Assembly: GCA_028724905.1 (NCBI GenBank)
Contig: JAQYTG010000004.1
Location: 62,001-126,000 of the forward strand
DNA from: Actinomycetaceae bacterium
GTDB lineage: Bacteria > Actinomycetota > Actinomycetes > Actinomycetales > Actinomycetaceae
Direction of reading: 5' to 3'
Length of the DNA: 64,000 nt
The notes beneath the pieces were generated by a model that did not search any database, was not told the DNA's origin, and saw only the letters and a program-made list of their open reading frames with translations. The position numbers and the translations under genes were made by a program. Positions 19,559 to 28,430 of the stretch are shown in pieces; position 1 is the first letter of the stretch, and each line of letters opens with the position of its first letter.

Positions 19559-22500
19559 GTGCCAGCGAGGCAGGGGAATATCCGTGTTGCACACCACGAT
19601 AGCGTTGCAGCTGTGGTGGTGGCAGTGGGCGCTGATGCCAGTTTACTGACGGCCACGCTCGCTGGACTTGCCGCCCAAAGCGTCGTACCAGATCGTATTT
19701 TAGTGGCTGTCCCGACGGCTCAAGCAGCTGAAAAAGCCATAGAAAATGCGGCTCTTCCAGCGCAGTTTCTCGCCCGTTGCGTGATCATTCCCGTGGGAAG
19801 TACCCGCACTTTTGGTGACGCCGTCGCCCTCGCTCGCAAGCGCGATAATGACGAGCACCGAGATCTCACTTCAGCTCAGGAGAATCAGAGTGCCCAGACG
19901 ATTGCTCAGGGGGCAGAGAAAACTCAGTGGCTGTGGCTGTTGCACGCAGATTCCACTCCGCTGCCATCTGCGCTAGAAAACCTGCTAGCGGCTGGCGAGA
20001 AATCAGCAAAAATTGGCGTGGTCGGCCCTAAATATGTGGCTGTGCGATCTGCGCCGAGTGATCCGTACTATGTGCGTGAAGTGGGGATTCGAGCCACGCG
20101 CTCAGCGCGACGGGTGCCTGAAACCCGCGAAGTGGAGCGAGATCAAGGGCAGTTCGATACCCGCGAGGATGTGCTCGCGGTGGGCAGTGCCGGTATGTTG
20201 GTGCGCACGAACGTGTGGGAACAGTTGGGCGGTTTTAATCCCAATTTAGGGCCTTTTGGAGACGGCTTAGAGTTCTCGCGGAGGGTGCATCTGGCCGGAT
20301 ATCGGGTGGTCGTGGCTCCGAGGGCACTCGTGGAACATCATGGACACTCGCTACGCCCTGACTCTGATTTAGCTCTCTCCTATGGAGCCCGCCGGAGAGC
20401 TCAGATTTTCAATGCGCTGCTGGCCGCTCCTCGGCTGCTCGTGGTACCGCTCTGGCTCGGCTATGTGCTCGGCGGTCTTCCCCGAGCACTCGTGCGTCTG
20501 ATGTGGCGTGACTTCGTGCGTGCTAGGGGTGAACTGAGCGCCAGTGTGCGTACGCTGGGAGCATTGGGCGCAGTGCTGAATGGGCGCAAAGCAATTGCCC
20601 TCACTGGCGGGCAGCAATCGTCGCTGAGGGCGCTGGAAGCCAGTTCCCGCGATATTCGTGAAGCAAAGAAAGCGCTGCGCATTGCTGAGGAAGATGAAGC
20701 CGCCGAGGTGCCCGACGTCGATCCTCTGGATCTGAAAGCTGCACGTGAAGCCCGTGTACGCACCGGTAAAGGGGCGCTAGTTGCAGTGCTGGTAGCGGCG
20801 GCATTTGCGGCGATTCTCAACGTGAAAAATTTTGCTGCCGGAACGCTCATTGGCGGCGCTCTCGCGCCAGACAAACTCACTGCCGCAGGGCTGTGGCAGA
20901 CGGCTATTCACGATTGGCTTGACAGCGCAGATGGGGTTGCTGGCACGATCGACCTGTACTGGTTGGCATGGCTGCCGGCGCTCGCAGTAGGGGCGCCGTG
21001 GGGGCTGACGCTCGGAGCACTGCTCACTGCATGGGTTTATGTTGCTCCGGTGTTGGCTGTGCTCACTGCCTACCTTGCCGTCGGCCGCCTAACGCGCATT
21101 GCCAGTATGCGGGTGGTACTCGCCCTGCTGTGGGTGGTGAGTCCGTCGTTCCTGGAAGCGCTCGCGCAAGGGAGAGTGGCCGCTCTCAGCGTACACGTGC
21201 TGATACCGCTCGCGCTCTTCGCCGTGGTAGGGGCGTGGCGTGAGAAATTTGGGTACGAAGAAACTGTGCACAGCAGGATGAAGCGCCGGAGAGCTGGGCG
21301 GCATTCGAGCCAAGCTCATATCCATATCGGGCTATCCTCGCTGGTGTTTGCGTTACTAGCTCTGGCAGCCCCGATTTTCGCGCTGCTCGCCGCACTGCTG
21401 GCGCTCATTTGCGCGCTCTGTGCCCGCTCTGGGCGGCTTCGTTGGCTGTGGGTGCCGGTGCCGGCGATTGCCGTGAGCATTCCGGCTATGGTGCATCTTC
21501 GCCTCAACTGGCAGGCCTGGCTGGCATTTTTCATGAGCACTCCTGGGGTACCCGTAAGTGGGATTGCAGCGCCGCGCCAGATTCTCACAGGTTTTACCAC
21601 CCGCGCATTCCATGTCACTGCTCCGAGCCTCGATTGGTTGCTGTTCATACCGCTCATGGTGGTTGTGGCAGTGGCTGCGCTCATGGCGCTCTACCCGCGC
21701 TCTGGAGGAGCTACGAAACTCGGGTGGCTGCTGGTGGCGGCGGGGATGGCGCTCGCGGTGTGTAGCCCGTTTGTACCGGTGGGCGCGGCAGTAGAAGCTG
21801 GGCAGTTTGTGCCGGTAGCAGCCTGGCACGGAGTGGGATTCTCGCTCGCATGGCTGGGGATTATCACTGCTATTGCCCGAGGCAGTGCACGTATGCGGCC
21901 AGTGGCGGCGCCTCAGACTGATCTCGCCAGCAGCACCGACGATTCACAGACCAGCAGTTCAGCGGTGAACAGTTTGCAGATGCGCAATCTACACCTGGGT
22001 GGCGCACAGACCGACGATCTACAGACCTCAGATTCGCATACAGCGCTAGGTGCGCACTCGGCGTCAAATGAACATCTGACGGCGGATTCACCTGCGCATC
22101 AAGACTCAGATGGATGGCGCAGCCCAGAGCGAGAAGTTTCGCAAGAGTCCGAAGATCCAGATGAATCAGCGGATTCGGCACAGCTCACACAAGAATCTGC
22201 AGAGCCGATAGAGGAGCCCAGAGAAGAATCTGCACAGCTCCCAGAGGATTTGGCAGAACCCATAGAAGAGTCTGCAGCCGCTGAGCCTGCAGACTCAGCA
22301 GCCGACGTTCCAGATAGTACCGTCACCTCCGGTCGCAAGCGTGCAGGTGCACGGCGTGCGGCCTACAGCGCGCTGGCCACACTCCTCTGTGTGAGCGCGC
22401 TCGTGATAGGCGGATGGTGGGCTGGCAGTGAAGCGATCTCTGCCTCAGGGGAATTGCGCGGTGAGCCAGCAGCACTTGCCCCAGCGCTTGCCGTCACCAA

Positions 22501-23326
22501 TCAAACATCGCATGAGCGTTCGCGGCTGGTGGCTCTCCATGCCACTGCTAATGGCTTGGAAGTGGAAATATGGCGTGGGCAGGGCGTGCAGTTGCACGAG
22601 TATACGATGGCTCGGGAAGCCAACCGTGCCAGCTCTCTCTATCCGATTGGCGCACGGTGGCAGGTCGATCCAGATGAGCAAGCCGCCGCGAGTTTCGATC
22701 TTGCCCAAGAGAATCTCTCTGCGGCGCTCGCGAATGTGCCGGCAGCTGGGCAAGATGTGGCGAACGTGCTGGCAGAGCACGCAATCTCCGTGGTGCTCGT
22801 CGTCCCTCAACGTGAATTGACTGATTCGCAGGCTCGCTCTCAGCTCATTGCTGATCTGAACGCCGTGCCTGGGCTGGAATACGTGACGCAGAATGAAACC
22901 GGCACATTCTGGCGCGTCAATGCGTCTCGTGCTGCCAGTGCGACTCAGACTCCGGCGCGTGTGCAGGTGGTAGACAGTGAATCTGGGCTGTGGCAGGCAT
23001 TGGACTCAGACGTGTGGGATGCTCAGGCTTTCCTTGATGCAGCTGCTGGCGCGAGAACGCTGGTGCTCGCTGAGCGTGCCAATAATGGCTGGAAAGCAGC
23101 TCTGGATGGTGCGGCGTTAGCTCCTCTAGATGAGCGAGCTAAGGCTCGTGCTGGAGTACCTGTATGGGCTAACGCTTGGACGATTCCCGCAGGGGCTGGT
23201 GGAGAAATAGCGATCTGGCGCAGAGATTGGTTCTTGTGGGGAGCATTGAGTTTTGCTGCGCTGGCGTTGCTTGTGGGGATAGCCGCCTCGGTACCGCTTC
23301 GCCCACGCAAGGAGGATGTGGCATGA
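19559..23326 (+). CDS. Large GT2 glycosyltransferase membrane protein
   Basis: A 1,255-residue protein. Residues about 10-280 form a GT2 glycosyltransferase domain (WLWLLHADSTPLPSALENLL holds the metal/UDP-sugar acidic motif; GGFNPNLGPFGDGLEFSRR is the acceptor-side acidic motif). Residues about 410-800 contain roughly ten transmembrane helices. A Ser/Glu/Asp-rich disordered stretch of about 130 residues precedes another helix (ALATLLCVSALVIGGWW), followed by an exported domain and a final helix. It should add sugar to an envelope polymer; the substrate is unknown. The GTG start at 19559, four bases after whiB, has only a distant AGGGGA site, so translation may be coupled to whiB. The disordered insert is unusual in length. 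Confidence 0.78.
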   Translation: MPARQGNIRVAHHDSVAAVVVAVGADASLLTATLAGLAAQSVVPDRILVAVPTAQAAEKAIENAALPAQFLARCVIIPVGSTRTFGDAVALARKRDNDEHRDLTSAQENQSAQTIAQGAEKTQWLWLLHADSTPLPSALENLLAAGEKSAKIGVVGPKYVAVRSAPSDPYYVREVGIRATRSARRVPETREVERDQGQFDTREDVLAVGSAGMLVRTNVWEQLGGFNPNLGPFGDGLEFSRRVHLAGYRVVVAPRALVEHHGHSLRPDSDLALSYGARRRAQIFNALLAAPRLLVVPLWLGYVLGGLPRALVRLMWRDFVRARGELSASVRTLGALGAVLNGRKAIALTGGQQSSLRALEASSRDIREAKKALRIAEEDEAAEVPDVDPLDLKAAREARVRTGKGALVAVLVAAAFAAILNVKNFAAGTLIGGALAPDKLTAAGLWQTAIHDWLDSADGVAGTIDLYWLAWLPALAVGAPWGLTLGALLTAWVYVAPVLAVLTAYLAVGRLTRIASMRVVLALLWVVSPSFLEALAQGRVAALSVHVLIPLALFAVVGAWREKFGYEETVHSRMKRRRAGRHSSQAHIHIGLSSLVFALLALAAPIFALLAALLALICALCARSGRLRWLWVPVPAIAVSIPAMVHLRLNWQAWLAFFMSTPGVPVSGIAAPRQILTGFTTRAFHVTAPSLDWLLFIPLMVVVAVAALMALYPRSGGATKLGWLLVAAGMALAVCSPFVPVGAAVEAGQFVPVAAWHGVGFSLAWLGIITAIARGSARMRPVAAPQTDLASSTDDSQTSSSAVNSLQMRNLHLGGAQTDDLQTSDSHTALGAHSASNEHLTADSPAHQDSDGWRSPEREVSQESEDPDESADSAQLTQESAEPIEEPREESAQLPEDLAEPIEESAAAEPADSAADVPDSTVTSGRKRAGARRAAYSALATLLCVSALVIGGWWAGSEAISASGELRGEPAALAPALAVTNQTSHERSRLVALHATANGLEVEIWRGQGVQLHEYTMAREANRASSLYPIGARWQVDPDEQAAASFDLAQENLSAALANVPAAGQDVANVLAEHAISVVLVVPQRELTDSQARSQLIADLNAVPGLEYVTQNETGTFWRVNASRAASATQTPARVQVVDSESGLWQALDSDVWDAQAFLDAAAGARTLVLAERANNGWKAALDGAALAPLDERAKARAGVPVWANAWTIPAGAGGEIAIWRRDWFLWGALSFAALALLVGIAASVPLRPRKEDVA

Positions 23327-25014
23327 GCACAGTGAAACGTGCGATTGGTGCGGTGGCAGCTGGCGTCCTCTCCCTCGCTTTAGCAGCTGGGGTGGGGGTA
23401 GGTGGAGTTCTCTTGCCCGCTCCGGAGCTTGCCCAGCCCGCAATGGCACTGGGAGCGGCGACAGTGAGCTCAAGCGAAGGTCGGGCAGCGATGGTGTGCC
23501 TCGGAGGGATTGAACGCTCGGTGGCAACCGGAGTCAATGTAGACAATGGTGATGAGAAAATCCGTTCCTTCGCTGGAGCGCTGCTCACGGGTGTAGACCC
23601 AGCCACGGCGCTGACGCGTTGGCAGACGTTTACCGCCACATCTAAGACCAGTTCTGATGCCAGAGCGGCAGGCAACTCTTCGGCCGGCAACTCTTCCGTC
23701 AGCGGCGCCACTGCAAACGACGCTGCAGGCAGCAGCTCCGCAAACGGACGCAACAACTCCGCAACGCTGGCACAGACCTCCGGCACCGCCGTCACGGCAG
23801 CCGTGATTGAGGGGGGATTCACGAGCAAGACGGGCTTGGGGATGCCGGCTCTCACAGGAGCTGTGTCGATTGATCGCGTGGCTGGGCAGGGAGCTTTCCT
23901 CATGGGAGGGAATGCGCACGTGGCGAGCGCTGGCGATCTGCGCGGGCTGGCGTACGTGCCGTGTGCGTGGCCAGCTAACTCGATGTGGCTCGTGGGTTCG
24001 GCTAGTACCGTGGGCACATCCAACCGGTTGGTGCTGTCCAATCCCACGCTCACGAGTGTGCAAGTGAAAATTCGGGCGTTTACGTCACTCGGAGAAGTGC
24101 CGTTGGGCACGAGTGCGCTGGTGGCTTTAGCTCCGCAGACGATTCGCGCCATCTCGCTTGATGGACTCGTCAGCGACGACGATCACATAGCGTTTTCCCT
24201 CTCTGCACAGGCCGGCCAGTTTGCTGCAGCTTTGCAAACCAATACCCTATCGGGGTTCACACCGGCTGGTATTGACGTGATTAGTGCCGGCCGCGAGGGA
24301 CGTTCCGTGGTGATTCCTGGCTTGGTACTCCCCGCAGGGCAAGTAAATCTCGGCGGTATTAGGTCGGCCACAGAGACCGGCACATCGGCTCTGGTTGATC
24401 CAGCCGTGAAAGCTGGAGTGCGCATCGTGAATCCGAATGCGCAACCGGCTGCCGCTTCCGTGGCATTAATCGGAGCAGATGGGAAAGCTCGCACTCTGCC
24501 TGGCGGGGAGAACACAAAAATCCTGCCTGGCGGGGTGTTGGATTTGAGCCTTGACGGCGTTCAGCCAGGTGCCTATGCACTGCGGGTGAGTGCCGATGTG
24601 CCGATAGCGGCTGGTGCTTTCACCCGCTACGATTCCGGCGCAGCAGGTAAAGATGTGGCCTGGTTGGCTAGTCAAGGGGCGGTGACTGATGCGGGTGCAG
24701 CCGTCGGCATCGGGGCAGCGCAGTTGGTGGTGCTTCCGGTACTCAACGCGGATCAAGCGCGAGAAACTGACGTCACTTGGACAGCTTTCGATGCCCGAGG
24801 CAAACAGCTGGCTCAGAAAAAGGTGACGGCAAAAGGGACGCTGGCAATCTCTTTGCCGTCCGGCACCGCTTACGTGAGTGTGAGTGCTTCGTCCCCGCTG
24901 TATGCAGCGGTGGCGGGGAGCGTCACTCTCGGCCAGGGCAAAGGTGTAGCCTGGGCTCCGCTGAGCCAGACTGGAGCGGGCAACTCCAGCACTCGGGTGC
25001 TTTTCGCCAACTGA
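23323..25014 (+). CDS. DUF5719 family exported protein
   Basis: A 563-residue protein with an N-terminal signal or anchor helix (AIGAVAAGVLSLALAAGVGVGG) and an extracellular region rich in Ala, Val and Gly. Recognisable DUF5719 features are the paired beta-type repeats, e.g. STVGTSNRLVLSNPTLTSVQ and AGVRIVNPNAQPAAASVALI. Residues about 100-150 are a Ser/Asn/Ala-rich linker (NSSAGNSSVSGATAND). The function of the family is unknown. Its ATGA start overlaps the glycosyltransferase stop and is preceded by AAGGAGG, so the two proteins are coupled and may act in one envelope process. Confidence 0.8.
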   Translation: MSTVKRAIGAVAAGVLSLALAAGVGVGGVLLPAPELAQPAMALGAATVSSSEGRAAMVCLGGIERSVATGVNVDNGDEKIRSFAGALLTGVDPATALTRWQTFTATSKTSSDARAAGNSSAGNSSVSGATANDAAGSSSANGRNNSATLAQTSGTAVTAAVIEGGFTSKTGLGMPALTGAVSIDRVAGQGAFLMGGNAHVASAGDLRGLAYVPCAWPANSMWLVGSASTVGTSNRLVLSNPTLTSVQVKIRAFTSLGEVPLGTSALVALAPQTIRAISLDGLVSDDDHIAFSLSAQAGQFAAALQTNTLSGFTPAGIDVISAGREGRSVVIPGLVLPAGQVNLGGIRSATETGTSALVDPAVKAGVRIVNPNAQPAAASVALIGADGKARTLPGGENTKILPGGVLDLSLDGVQPGAYALRVSADVPIAAGAFTRYDSGAAGKDVAWLASQGAVTDAGAAVGIGAAQLVVLPVLNADQARETDVTWTAFDARGKQLAQKKVTAKGTLAISLPSGTAYVSVSASSPLYAAVAGSVTLGQGKGVAWAPLSQTGAGNSSTRVLFAN

Positions 25015-25046
25015 ACAAGACGTGCCAACTGAACTAGACTGGATAT

Positions 25047-25598
25047 GTGCCGATGGAAGAGCTGAGAGGAATGGCGGGCAGCGAGCCGCATTCTGACGAT
25101 CCTCATTTCGCTCAAGAAAGCAGTGATAACGAGCGTTCTAGCGCTGCGCACGCAGATCGCATCGTAGATCGTATCCAGCTCCGCTTCCACAGAGTGCGCA
25201 GGGATCGGCATGGGCGTGGTATGCGCGGACCGGTACTCCCTGCACGGCTGCCGGCGTGGCGTACTCGTGCCCAGATGTTCGACGACGTGATCGCTTGGGA
25301 TTTAGGTACTTTTCGCCGGTATCTTGGCGAGAAAATGGATCGTTTTGACTTCGCCGTCATCGACGTCCCCCACTCGGATCCAGCTCCTTGGGAAGATGGA
25401 GTGCCGCTGGGCAGAGTAGTTCCTTTTGAGCGTCCATCGAAACTGGAGGCGCGCATTATCTTTTATCGGATGCCTATCCTTGAGCAGGCAGGTAGGCACC
25501 CATTTCCGAGGATGTTTATTCACGAAGTGGTCACGAATCATTTGGCCAGCGCGCTCGGAGAGTATCCAGAAGATATTGACTACATCCGCTCCCGTTAA
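25047..25598 (+). CDS. Metallopeptidase-family (zincin-like, PF06262) protein
   Basis: A 183-residue protein. The C-terminal 120 residues resemble the actinobacterial zincin-like metallopeptidase family with MMP-like fold: FDDVIAWDLGTFRRYLGEKM, DFAVIDVPHSDPAPW, ARIIFYRMPILEQAG and the helix FIHEVVTNHLASALGEYPEDID. Here the canonical HExxH is replaced by HEVVTNH, so zinc peptidase activity is uncertain. The N-terminal 50 residues are polar and variable. The GTG at 25047 is the longest start; ATG 25053 or 25071 are alternatives. It sits between DUF5719 and DUF3499 as in related genomes. Confidence 0.75.
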   Translation: MPMEELRGMAGSEPHSDDPHFAQESSDNERSSAAHADRIVDRIQLRFHRVRRDRHGRGMRGPVLPARLPAWRTRAQMFDDVIAWDLGTFRRYLGEKMDRFDFAVIDVPHSDPAPWEDGVPLGRVVPFERPSKLEARIIFYRMPILEQAGRHPFPRMFIHEVVTNHLASALGEYPEDIDYIRSR

Positions 25599-25631
25599 GT
25601 ACCGACGCCTTTTTAGTGCTACTTTTGCTTC

Positions 25632-26069
25632 ATGGGTGAAATCCGCAGCTGCTCTCGTGCCACGTGTACGAAGCCAGCTATTGCCACAATGACGTTTGAT
25701 TATCGAGGGGCGCTTGCAGTGCTCGGGCCGCTTGCGCCGGAGACGTTGCCAGGTACTCTGGATCTGTGCGAACAGCACGTCCAGAGCGTCACTGTGCCTG
25801 TTGGGTGGGAGCTGGTGCGGCTTCAGACGGATGTATCGCGAGAAGCGGCAGCTGAGGATTCCCAGCCGGATAGCAGCCGCCTCACGGCACTTGCCGACGC
25901 CTTACGGGAAGCGGAAAAAGCTGCTCAAAAACGCGGCAACGGTACCGGTACCAGGAACGCTCAAGGGGCTAGCAGCGCTAATATGCCGCCAAATCCGTGG
26001 ATATCACACGTGCCCCTCCCGCCTGTGCGTCCGCACCTGAGCGTGATCGACGGAGGTGCCGGTGATTAA
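25632..26069 (+). CDS. DUF3499 family protein
   Basis: A 145-residue cytoplasmic protein of the actinobacterial DUF3499 family. It begins with CSRATCTKPAIATMTFDYRG and has CEQHVQSVTVPVGWELVRLQ. The Cys-x4-Cys pair near the N-terminus and Cys-x2-His are a likely zinc site. The C-terminal half is polar, with a low-complexity KKRGNGTGT-like piece, and ends in PPVRPHLSVIDGG, a conserved tail. Function unknown. It is probably the last gene of the whiB-to-DUF3499 run; 267 bp without a gene follow before the convergent RDD gene. Confidence 0.82.
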   Translation: MGEIRSCSRATCTKPAIATMTFDYRGALAVLGPLAPETLPGTLDLCEQHVQSVTVPVGWELVRLQTDVSREAAAEDSQPDSSRLTALADALREAEKAAQKRGNGTGTRNAQGASSANMPPNPWISHVPLPPVRPHLSVIDGGAGD

Positions 26070-26336
26070 TGCTCACGTTTGTGATGGGGGAGCGCCTATG
26101 GTCGGGCAGGCATCGCTGGGCAGGTACCGTTGGAGAGGCATCGCTGGGCAGACTGCTGAGTAGACACCGCGCTTCAACTACATCTGAGGTGGTGAAGCTA
26201 CACCTGTGAGATGGCTTTTGACGTCACTCCTGGCGCTGTGTCTGATGCACATCTGAAGCACTCACAGCACACAGCAGTTTGTGGCCACGCATTCAGGAGC
26301 GCACTGTATTCAGGCAGTGCATTGCTACCCGTGCAG

Positions 26337-27215
26337 TTACTCGTCTATAGCGGCGTTACGCATCTGATAAGGCAAACGATTGACGGCAGTGAGGGTGCGT
26401 GCCTGGCGCTCGCGTGAAAGCTGCGAGCGAGAGAACTCTACGTGATTGCGGATTACCAAAAGTGCAGCTAGAAAATCTTCAGGCGCTGTTCCCCACGGAG
26501 GGGCAGGGCTCACGTACTGCTCTGCCGCCGCAGCTAGCACCCGCGCTTGCTCGGAGCGAGCCTGCGGGGTGAGCGTGGGGATTGCTTTGAAATGGCTGGT
26601 GATATTGAGTAAAAGCCCGCCTGGGACTTCGCGGGTGCGGGCGCTGCTCGCCCAGGCCTGCATGGAAGCTGGCATCGAGATGTCAAGCTCAAAGGAACGC
26701 CGCTTTGGCCAGCGTACAACGTACGTATCAGCGAGCATATCCCCGAAGCGCTGCCCTCGATCCGATATGACGACGGCGAGGAAAGCGGGTACTCCTTGGA
26801 ATACATACACCTCAAAAATACCGATTGTGGCACGAATAAAAGCGTGACGGAACGTGATCACGCCGCCGTCAGAGCGTACCACGCGCGTGCGCGTTATAAT
26901 TTTTCCCAGTGAAAATCCGCGAGTGATTCCGCATACGAGTGCCGGCACGAGCCACACCCACAGGGCAACGATCCCAATAAGAGCAGCTGTGGTGAGAGGT
27001 GCATTGAGCATTGTCTGGCTCGCATAGCGGGCGAAAAAAAAGACGTTCACTGCCATTCCAAGGATGAGGACGATCCAGTCGATCGCACCAGCTAACACCC
27101 GCGAAGCTGCTGTGGCAGCGGGGAGGTCAAGCGCCACACCTTCGCCGATGACTATTTCATCGCCAAGGTATCCGCGGGCTTTGAGCTGCTCGAACTGATC
27201 TAGATTTCGTGCCAC
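26337..27215 (-). CDS. RDD-family membrane protein
   Basis: A 292-residue protein. The RDD domain spans residues about 30-170 with three membrane helices, containing AASRVLAGAIDWIVLILGMA (its Arg and Asp are the name-giving residues) and SLGKIITRTRVVRSDGG. The last 100 residues are soluble and charged. Members are thought to be transport or lipid-related membrane proteins, but no activity is established. It is divergent from the spoIIM-like gene by 155 bp; RDD + SpoIIM + DUF58 + MoxR genes lie together in many actinobacteria. Confidence 0.85.
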   Translation of the reverse strand: MARNLDQFEQLKARGYLGDEIVIGEGVALDLPAATAASRVLAGAIDWIVLILGMAVNVFFFARYASQTMLNAPLTTAALIGIVALWVWLVPALVCGITRGFSLGKIITRTRVVRSDGGVITFRHAFIRATIGIFEVYVFQGVPAFLAVVISDRGQRFGDMLADTYVVRWPKRRSFELDISMPASMQAWASSARTREVPGGLLLNITSHFKAIPTLTPQARSEQARVLAAAAEQYVSPAPPWGTAPEDFLAALLVIRNHVEFSRSQLSRERQARTLTAVNRLPYQMRNAAIDE

Positions 27216-27370
27216 GTACTAAGAGTATGCGATCAGCGGGGGATAGCGGTAGTGAGTTTTAGCTGGTGCAACAGATGCTCTGGGTGCCGCAACATTCGTG
27301 GGCGTGCTGGGTGCCGCAACATTCGTGGGCGTGTCTGCGCGCACTGCCGTCAATGTGGCACAGTTGAGAT

Positions 27371-28363
27371 ATGGATTCATTAGCTTACGCGAAAGCCCAT
27401 AGCGACGAATGGATGCGCTTAGAACAACTCGCCAAAAAAAGCCGACTCAGCGGAGCCCAGAGCGATGAGTTGATCCAGCTCTATCAACGAGTGGCAGGAG
27501 AGTTGGCCGTGATTCGCACGAAAGCTCCCGATCCGGATGTGGTCTTGAGAATGTCGATGGCGCTCAGCAGGGCGCGCTCGCGGATCACGACAGAGCCAAT
27601 CTCGCCCTGGGCGGCTATTCTGCGCTTTTTCGCAGTGATCTTGCCGTTGTCGTTCTATCGAATTCGCCGTTGGATCTGGGTGGTGAGTGCTGCGTGCGTA
27701 GCTGTGGGAACCGCAGTATTCCTGGTGTATTCTCTGACCCCGAATCTGGTTGATACGCTTGGCTCTTATTCGGCGCAGCAGGCGTATGCTAAACAAGCGT
27801 TTGAGGCGTACTACACGGAGAATGCCCACGCTGATTTTTCGATGGTGGTGTGGAGCAACAACGCTTGGATTGCGCTGCAGTGCGTAGCTGGTGGATTCAC
27901 AGGAATATATCCGATCGTTGTCCTCGCGCAGAATATGGTGAGCGTTGGGCAGACAGGTGCCGTCATGGATCGTTTTGGTGATTTAGGAATTTTCTTCCAG
28001 CTTATCCTGCCTCATGGGCTGCTGGAGCTAACGGCGATCTTCATTGCGGGAGCTGCTGGGCTGCGAATTTTCTGGGCCTTGGTGCATCCAGGTGCTCTCC
28101 CGAGGGTGGCGAGCTTAGGACGAGAGGGTAGGCATACCGTGATGGTGGCTCTCGGCTTGGTGTTTGTACTCTTCATCTCGGGGCTGATCGAAGGGTTCGT
28201 CACGCCATCTGCACTGCCGTGGTGGCTCAAAATTATCATTGGTGCACTGGCTCTCGCAGGATTCTGGGCATGGGTGATGATTCTCGGAAAGCGAGCTGCT
28301 AGCCCCAGCAGCGGTGAGATGGATAGCGGCGAAGTGGGCTGGCATATTGAATATGCGCAGTGA
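27371..28363 (+). CDS. Stage II sporulation protein M family membrane protein
   Basis: A 330-residue protein. The first 95 residues are soluble (WMRLEQLAKKSRLSGAQSDE, then YQRVAGELAVIR) and are followed by about five to six membrane helices, including FTGIYPIVVLAQNMVSVGQT and ILPHGLLELTAIFIAGAAGL, the conserved HGxxE region of SpoIIM proteins. The name comes from Bacillus engulfment protein SpoIIM; non-sporulating actinobacteria keep this paralogue, role unknown. It is convergent with the DUF58 gene. Confidence 0.85.
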   Translation: MDSLAYAKAHSDEWMRLEQLAKKSRLSGAQSDELIQLYQRVAGELAVIRTKAPDPDVVLRMSMALSRARSRITTEPISPWAAILRFFAVILPLSFYRIRRWIWVVSAACVAVGTAVFLVYSLTPNLVDTLGSYSAQQAYAKQAFEAYYTENAHADFSMVVWSNNAWIALQCVAGGFTGIYPIVVLAQNMVSVGQTGAVMDRFGDLGIFFQLILPHGLLELTAIFIAGAAGLRIFWALVHPGALPRVASLGREGRHTVMVALGLVFVLFISGLIEGFVTPSALPWWLKIIIGALALAGFWAWVMILGKRAASPSSGEMDSGEVGWHIEYAQ

Positions 28364-28430
28364 AGCGTGACCGCGTGCAGGCAGTGGAAATAGTGACGCA
28401 AAAGTTGCGGCGACTGCTTCTGCGGCTGTT

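Noticed and set aside
23169-24152. 327-residue minus-strand ORF opposite the DUF5719 gene
   Set aside because: It overlaps the coupled GT2/DUF5719 genes, is Ala/Pro/Thr-rich and has no recognisable domain or ribosome site.
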